NCBI GenBank assembly: GCA_011526085.1
Contig: WYBC01000016.1
Span: 62,001-126,000 of the forward strand
DNA length: 64,000 nucleotides
Direction: 5' to 3'
Source of the DNA: Lysobacter sp.
Lineage (GTDB): Bacteria > Pseudomonadota > Gammaproteobacteria > Xanthomonadales > Xanthomonadaceae
Position 1 is the stretch's first letter; each line of letters starts with the position of its first letter. The position numbers and the translations under genes were made by a program. Shown one piece after another: positions 59,636 through 64,000 of the stretch. A model generated the notes under the pieces. That model was given only the letters and a program-made list of their open reading frames with translations, made no database searches and was not told where the DNA came from.

Positions 59636-59881
59636 ATGGCCCTCTGGATCGCCCTCAGCGTCGTCTTCGTCGGCCTCTTCGTGGTGTACGCCGCATCGCG
59701 CGCCTCCGGGTCGAACCGGCGATCGGAGAGCAGCGACACCACCTACACCGGCAGCGACAGCGCGTCGTGGAGCGACCGCAACGACGATTGCGACAACAAC
59801 GACAGCGGCGGTTCCGACAACTGCGACGCGGGCGGTGACAGCGGGGGTGGCGGCGACGGCGGCGGTGGCGGCGGGGACTGA
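59636..59881 (+). CDS. Small membrane protein with Asp/Gly-rich tail
   Basis: 81 residues: an N-terminal membrane helix (MALWIALSVVFVGLFVVYA) and a polar tail rich in Ser, Asp and Gly ending GGGGDGGGGGGD. Similar single-helix, Gly-rich proteins are annotated only as hypothetical. Ribosome-binding site is poor, so the start is tentative. It lies 19 bases before the next gene. Confidence 0.5.
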   Translation: MALWIALSVVFVGLFVVYAASRASGSNRRSESSDTTYTGSDSASWSDRNDDCDNNDSGGSDNCDAGGDSGGGGDGGGGGGD

Positions 59882-59900
59882 GTTCCGGCAGCATCGCCGC

Positions 59901-60401
59901 ATGCATCACGCCGACCACTATCGGGCCATCGTCGATTTCATCGCCGGCATCGGCCTGGACATCGCCGAAGAGACGTTGCCCGCGGACACCTTCCTGCCCG
60001 GCGTCGCGCTGCGCGACGGCGGGCTGCGGGTCGATCCGGACGCGCTGGTCTGGCCCGGCGATCTGTTGCACGAGGCGGGTCATCTTGCGGTGCTGCCCGC
60101 GGCGATGCGGGGCATGGCGAACGACGATCTGGCCGTCGAATTCGGCGTCGACCATGCGGGCGAACTCGAAGCGATGGCCTGGGCCTGGGCGGCGGTGGTC
60201 GAGCTCGGGCTGCCGCCGGACGTGCTGATCCACGAGGGCGGCTACAACGGCAAATCGCGCGACCTGCTGCAGATGTACACCTTCGGCGTGTATCCCGGGC
60301 TGCAGGGCCTGTGCGCCACCGGCATGACCGCCGCGCCCGGCTTCGCGCCGGAGCCGCTGCCGGTGCGTTATCCGCGGATGCTGCGCTGGCTGCGGGCGTG
60401 A
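59901..60401 (+). CDS. HExxH-containing hypothetical protein
   Basis: 166 residues, no signal peptide. LLHEAGHLAV carries the zinc-metallopeptidase motif His57-Glu-x-x-His61. A further acidic region, DHAGELEAMAWAW, could hold a third ligand. Likely a small metal-dependent hydrolase of unknown substrate. Confidence 0.72.
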   Translation: MHHADHYRAIVDFIAGIGLDIAEETLPADTFLPGVALRDGGLRVDPDALVWPGDLLHEAGHLAVLPAAMRGMANDDLAVEFGVDHAGELEAMAWAWAAVVELGLPPDVLIHEGGYNGKSRDLLQMYTFGVYPGLQGLCATGMTAAPGFAPEPLPVRYPRMLRWLRA

Positions 60402-60463
60402 CCGCAAGATCGCAGGCCGGGCTCTCGCCCGCCGCCGCGTTGTCGCCGAACCTGCCGCATTCC

Positions 60464-60482
60464 GATTAAAACCATTTTAATC
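60464..60482. repeat. AT-rich perfect palindrome
   Basis: GATTAAAA-CCA-TTTTAATC, an 8-bp perfect inverted repeat in otherwise very GC-rich DNA, between convergent genes. It could be a protein-binding site or a decayed terminator. Confidence 0.5.
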
Positions 60483-60503
60483 GTTGCGAAGCGGATTCAA
60501 ACA

Positions 60504-60530
60504 TCACAAACGGCGGGCTTGAGCCCGCCC
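60504..60530 (-). terminator. Repeat-derived terminator after the acyl-CoA synthetase
   Basis: On the minus strand GGCGGGC-TCAA-GCCCGCC is followed by GTTTGTG, right at the end of the ligase gene. The stem belongs to the GGGCGGGCTCAAGCCCGCC repeat class seen at 29005-29030. Confidence 0.55.
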
Positions 60531-62047
60531 TACGGCTTCGATGCGAAACGCGTCGCGAAGCGCTCGCGCAGCAGATTCTTCTGCACCTTGCCCATCGTGT
60601 TGCGGGGCAGTTCGGGCAGGATGTCCAGCGCCTTCGGCTGTTTGTAGCGCGCGAGTTGCTCGCGCAGGACGGCGTCGATCGCGGCGGGGTCCAGTGTCGC
60701 GCCGGGCTGCGGCACCAGCACCGCCATCACCGCTTCGCCGAAATCCGGATGCGGGACGCCGATCACCGCGGATTCGAGCACGCCGGGCTGTTCGTCGAGC
60801 AGCAGTTCGACTTCCTTCGGATAGACATTGAAGCCGCCGGTGATGATCAGGTCCTTCTGGCGGCCGACGAGGGTGAGATAACCGTCGTCTGCGAGCACGC
60901 CGAGGTCGCCGGTGATGAAGAAACCGTCGTCGCGGAATTCGTCGCGGGTCTTCTCCGGCAGGTTCCAGTAGCCCTTGAACACGTTGGGGCCGCGCACCTC
61001 GACCATGCCGGTCTCGCCCGCCGCCAGCGGCGTGCCGGTCTCGGGGTCGACCACGCGCACATCGACGCCCGGCAGCGCGCGCCCGACGGTGCCGGCGCGA
61101 CGATCGCCGTCGTACGGGTTCGAGGTGTTCATGTTGGTTTCGGTCATGCCGTAGCGTTCGAGGATGCGATGGCCGGTGCGCGCCTCGAACCCGACATGGG
61201 TTTCCGCCAGCAGCGGCGCGGAGCCGGACACGAACAACCGCATCCCCGCGACCAGATCGCGATCGAAGCGCGCGTCGTCGAGCAGGCGCGTGTAGAACGT
61301 CGGCACGCCCATCAGCACCGTCGCTTTCGGCAGCAGGCGCAGGATCGCGTCGAGATCGAAGCCCGGCAGGAAGCGCATCGTCGCGCCGGCGATGAGCGAG
61401 ACATTGCTGGCGACGAACAGGCCGTGGGTGTGGAAGATCGGCAGCGCGTGCAGCAGCACGTCTTCCGCGTCGAAGCGCCATTCGCGCGCGAGCGTTTCCG
61501 CGTTCGACAGCAGATTGCCATGGCTGAGCATCGCGCCCTTCGAGCGCCCGGTGGTGCCGGAGGTGTACAGCAGCGCGGCGAGATCGTCGTCGCCGCGCGG
61601 CTCGACCGCGAGCGAATCGTCCTGCGCATCGCAGAGGTCGCGGAAGTTGCCGCGGCCGGCGGCGTCGAGGGTCATGATCGCGGCGCCGTGCCTGGCCGCG
61701 ATCGGCGCCAGCGCATCGGCCCTGCCCGGATCGGCCAGCAGCAGTCGCGGCGTCGCATCGCCGACGAAGTAATCGACTTCGGCCGGCGTGTATGCGGTGT
61801 TGAGCGGCAGGAACACCGCGCCGATCGCGACCGCCGCACCGTAGAGCGCCAGCGCTTCCGGCGTCTTCGCCACCTGCACCGCGATGCGGTCGCCGGCGAC
61901 GACGCCCTGCGCACGCAGGGCGTTGGCGGTGCGATGGACCATGGCGAGGAATGCCGCGCCGCCGATCGCGCTGTCGTCGGCGAGGATCAGGCAGTGCGGT
62001 CGCGCGGCGAGCGGTGCGAACAGGCGGTCGTAGAGAGGATTGGCCAC
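60530..62047 (-). CDS. matB: Malonyl-CoA synthetase-like acyl-CoA ligase
   Basis: 505 residues from a GTG. AMP-binding motif LLYTSGTTGRSKG, the ERYGMTETNMNTSNPYDGDRR signature that resembles MatB malonyl-CoA synthetases, ITGGFNVYPKEVE and the C-terminal catalytic Lys in NTMGKVQKNLL. It would convert malonate, ATP and CoA to malonyl-CoA; substrate could be another short dicarboxylate. AGGA lies 9 bases upstream of the GTG. Confidence 0.85.
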   Translation of the reverse strand: MANPLYDRLFAPLAARPHCLILADDSAIGGAAFLAMVHRTANALRAQGVVAGDRIAVQVAKTPEALALYGAAVAIGAVFLPLNTAYTPAEVDYFVGDATPRLLLADPGRADALAPIAARHGAAIMTLDAAGRGNFRDLCDAQDDSLAVEPRGDDDLAALLYTSGTTGRSKGAMLSHGNLLSNAETLAREWRFDAEDVLLHALPIFHTHGLFVASNVSLIAGATMRFLPGFDLDAILRLLPKATVLMGVPTFYTRLLDDARFDRDLVAGMRLFVSGSAPLLAETHVGFEARTGHRILERYGMTETNMNTSNPYDGDRRAGTVGRALPGVDVRVVDPETGTPLAAGETGMVEVRGPNVFKGYWNLPEKTRDEFRDDGFFITGDLGVLADDGYLTLVGRQKDLIITGGFNVYPKEVELLLDEQPGVLESAVIGVPHPDFGEAVMAVLVPQPGATLDPAAIDAVLREQLARYKQPKALDILPELPRNTMGKVQKNLLRERFATRFASKP

Positions 62048-62353
62048 GGAAACATCCTGTTGCAGCGGGAAGAAGGCGTTGCAGCGAGCCCGACATGCTA
62101 ATCCGTCGCAGGGCATCGTGCGCGTGCCCGAGGCCGCAACTGCGACCATGGTCGACGATGCGCCGGACTGCGCTTGAAAAAGCAAGGCACTGCTGATAAC
62201 CATATCGCCAGCGAGCGGCGTCCAGGTGCATAAGCGCCGGGGACGTCGACAGGAGGCTCGCGCAGGTGCCCGGCATCGGAATACCGGGGATGGAAGGGAA
62301 TCCGGTGGCCCACGGCCGCCGACAGTACGGCATTGCCTGTCGTCAGGGGTGGC
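62048..62353. other. Divergent intergenic region
   Basis: 306 bases between the ligase and the haem-reductase fusion gene; no gene seen. Holds both promoters, not resolved. Confidence 0.45.
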
Positions 62354-63937
62354 ATGGACGCGATACCGGTTCGCGAGAATCAGGACCAGAACGATCTGGT
62401 CTGTCATTGCGCGGGCGTCGGCCGCGCACGCATCAAGGCCGCCATCGCCACCGCGCCGGCCTCCACGCTCGAATCCCTCGGCAGCCAGCTCGGCTGCGGC
62501 GTGCACTGCGGCTGCTGCCGGCCGCTGGTGCAGGAACTGCTGGGCGAATCGCCCTGGTACGAAGTCGCGAACGCCACCCGCACCACGCTCACCGACGGGC
62601 GCTTCCCGCAGCGCAGCATCGTGCAGCTGGACCTGCAGCTGGTGGGCTTTCCGCCCTATCCGCAGGCGAAGCCGGCGCAGCACGTGGTGCTGCAGGCGTG
62701 GATCGACGACGCCTGGGTCACGCGCACGTACACGGTGGTGAAGCAGTCCGAGGACGGCAACACGGTCAGCATCGCCATGCGTCGCCTGCCCTACGGCGAA
62801 CTGACGACGCGCCTGCTCGATGCCGACGAAACCATCTTCGCGGCGATCCCGATGCGCATCGCGATCCCGACCGGCGAGGCCGATCCCGGCGACGGCCGGC
62901 CGGTGGTGTGCTTCGCGGCCGGCGTCGGCGTGACGCTCGCGCTGTCGCTGCTCAACGGACGCCAGCCGGGGCAGATGCTGCACGTGGACTACAGCGCGTC
63001 GAACCGCGGCGACATGGTCTACGCCGACCGCATCGAAGCGTCGGCAGCGAGCAGTCGCGAGGTGAGCTGCTGCCTGCGCACCGACGACGTCGACGGCCAT
63101 ATCGACGCCAAGGACATCCTGCAGACGGTGCAGGAGTTCCCCGGCGCGCGTTTCTACGTCTGCGGCCCGCAGGGCTACACCGGCAACGTGGTCGACGGCC
63201 TGCGCGAGGCCGGCGTGCCCGATGCCGACGTGCGGGTGGAAGCGTTCTTCCTGAAATCGCATGCGAAACCGCGGCGCAGCGTGCGCCGGCTCGCGTATGC
63301 CGCCGGCCTGGCGGCGGCTTTCCTGCCGCTGCTGCTGCTGGCGCCGGCGCTGGCGAAGTTCGTCCCGAATGCGGCGCACAATCCGGGCCACGAAGACCTG
63401 GCCTGCGCCGATTGCCATCGCGAAGCCCCGGGCACGATGCGGCAGCAGTTGCAGGCCAAGGCGAAACATCTGCTGGGACTGCGCGGTGATACCGATTTCG
63501 GCATGCGCGCGGTCGGCAACCCGACCTGCATCGGCTGCCACGACAACCCCGACGACCGCCATCCCGCGCATCGTTTCCTGGAGCCGCGATTCGAGGCGGC
63601 ACGACGCAGGCTCGCGCCCGAACAGTGCGTGAGCTGCCATCGCGAACACACCGGCAGCCGCGTGAGCCAGACCGACAGCGGATTCTGCGCGGCCTGCCAC
63701 AGCGACACGAAGGTGAAGGACGACCCCACGACGCCGACCCACGCCGTGCTCTTCAGCGAAGAACGCTGGGATACCTGCCTGACCTGCCACGACTTCCACG
63801 GCAACCACGGCCACGACGCGCCCGACGACCTCGACGACGCGCTGGCGCCGGGCGTCGTCGCCGCCTATCTCAAGAACGCCGATTCGCCCTACGGCGAGAC
63901 CGTCGTGAAAGCCAAGCCGCCGGAGCCCACGCAATGA
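62354..63937 (+). CDS. Fusion protein: BFD-type [2Fe-2S] domain, FAD/NAD reductase, membrane helix, five-haem cytochrome c
   Basis: 527 residues. Residues 14-60 form a bacterioferritin-associated-ferredoxin-like cluster site: Cys17, Cys19, Cys52 and Cys55. Residues 85-300 are a ferredoxin-reductase-like module with flavin motif RTYTV (124-128), GVGVT (190-194) and the CGP pyridine-nucleotide motif (270-272). A basic patch (KPRRSVRR) and one hydrophobic helix (about 314-336) follow. After it come five CxxCH haem sites: Cys351-His355, Cys392-His396, Cys425-His429, Cys445-His449 and Cys475-His479. Positive-inside rule puts reductase in the cytoplasm and haems in the periplasm. It overlaps the next gene by ATGA. 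Confidence 0.9.
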   Translation: MDAIPVRENQDQNDLVCHCAGVGRARIKAAIATAPASTLESLGSQLGCGVHCGCCRPLVQELLGESPWYEVANATRTTLTDGRFPQRSIVQLDLQLVGFPPYPQAKPAQHVVLQAWIDDAWVTRTYTVVKQSEDGNTVSIAMRRLPYGELTTRLLDADETIFAAIPMRIAIPTGEADPGDGRPVVCFAAGVGVTLALSLLNGRQPGQMLHVDYSASNRGDMVYADRIEASAASSREVSCCLRTDDVDGHIDAKDILQTVQEFPGARFYVCGPQGYTGNVVDGLREAGVPDADVRVEAFFLKSHAKPRRSVRRLAYAAGLAAAFLPLLLLAPALAKFVPNAAHNPGHEDLACADCHREAPGTMRQQLQAKAKHLLGLRGDTDFGMRAVGNPTCIGCHDNPDDRHPAHRFLEPRFEAARRRLAPEQCVSCHREHTGSRVSQTDSGFCAACHSDTKVKDDPTTPTHAVLFSEERWDTCLTCHDFHGNHGHDAPDDLDDALAPGVVAAYLKNADSPYGETVVKAKPPEPTQ

Positions 63938-64000
63938 CGCTGCCGAAGATTCCCCGTTCCGTCCTCGCCCTCGCCGCACTGGCCGTGGCCGGCATCTATT
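63934..64000 (+). CDS. Exported protein, N-terminal fragment
   Basis: 22 codons are present before the window ends: MTLPKIPRSVLALAALAVAG, a signal or anchor segment. It starts by an ATGA overlap with the haem-reductase fusion gene, so it is likely a partner, for example a periplasmic electron carrier, but nothing more can be said. Confidence 0.6.
   Translation, partial: MTLPKIPRSVLALAALAVAGIY

Overview
The window looks like a chromosomal segment of a high-GC gammaproteobacterium of the Xanthomonadaceae/Lysobacteraceae type (Lysobacter, Luteimonas and relatives). Pointers are the strong GC bias, scattered inverted repeats built on GGAGCGACGCAAGTCGCGAC, a TonB-dependent receptor with Xanthomonas-like features, a K+-independent H+-pyrophosphatase beside a soluble one, and many ATGA/GTGA coupled operons. 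The assignment is inference from sequence style. I saw no rRNA, tRNA, CRISPR array, transposase or prophage.

Layout. 0-4 kb: the end of a prolyl-4-hydroxylase-like gene, then a minus-strand group encoding a plastocyanin-like copper protein, a membrane Cache-type sensor without an output domain, a DUF3034 envelope protein and an exported truncated haemoglobin. 4-6.5 kb: leucine-dehydrogenase-like and isovaleryl-CoA dehydrogenase genes for branched-chain amino acid catabolism. 6.6-12.5 kb: a tightly coupled six-gene operon (ketoacyl synthase III, metallo-beta-lactamase-fold hydrolase, NAD-dependent epimerase, ceramide-glucosyltransferase-like GT, an unrecognised protein and a UGT-type GT), which looks like an undescribed glycolipid or glycosylated acyl product pathway. 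12.6-21.3 kb: an exported trypsin-like protease, a two-component system, a kelch protein and small exported proteins.

21.5-23.8 kb: a radical SAM/SPASM maturase downstream of a three-repeat DUF1843-like protein, with a well-formed promoter and a leader of about 250 nt; this is a candidate RiPP-like system. 24-28.7 kb: two coupled lipoproteins, exported unknowns and a zinc-ribbon protein with an L7/L12-like domain. 28.7-30.3 kb: a repeat cluster beside an AT-richer gene for a TIR/deoxyribosyltransferase-like effector with a winged helix, probably acquired and possibly defensive. 30.5-32.2 kb: pntB and the membrane half of the alpha subunit, without the NAD-binding half.

32.4-39.5 kb: a sigma/anti-sigma/DUF3106/esterase operon, then hppA with a C-terminal OmpA-like extension and ppa. 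39.6-50.4 kb: a 2OG oxygenase, a TonB receptor with AraC and winged-helix/beta-propeller regulators, and an ion-channel-like protein coupled to a Tat-exported beta-lactamase-fold hydrolase. 50.7-59.2 kb: glycogen metabolism genes glgP-glgB-glgX-malQ. 59.3-64 kb: a frameshifted small gene, small unknowns, a malonyl-CoA-synthetase-like ligase and, at the right edge, a single polypeptide joining a BFD-type [2Fe-2S] domain, a flavin/NAD reductase, one membrane helix and a five-haem c-type cytochrome. That last protein starts an operon that runs off the window and could carry NAD(P)H electrons directly across the membrane. The most interesting regions are 62.3-64.0, 21.5-23.8, 6.6-12.5 and 28.7-30.3 kb.
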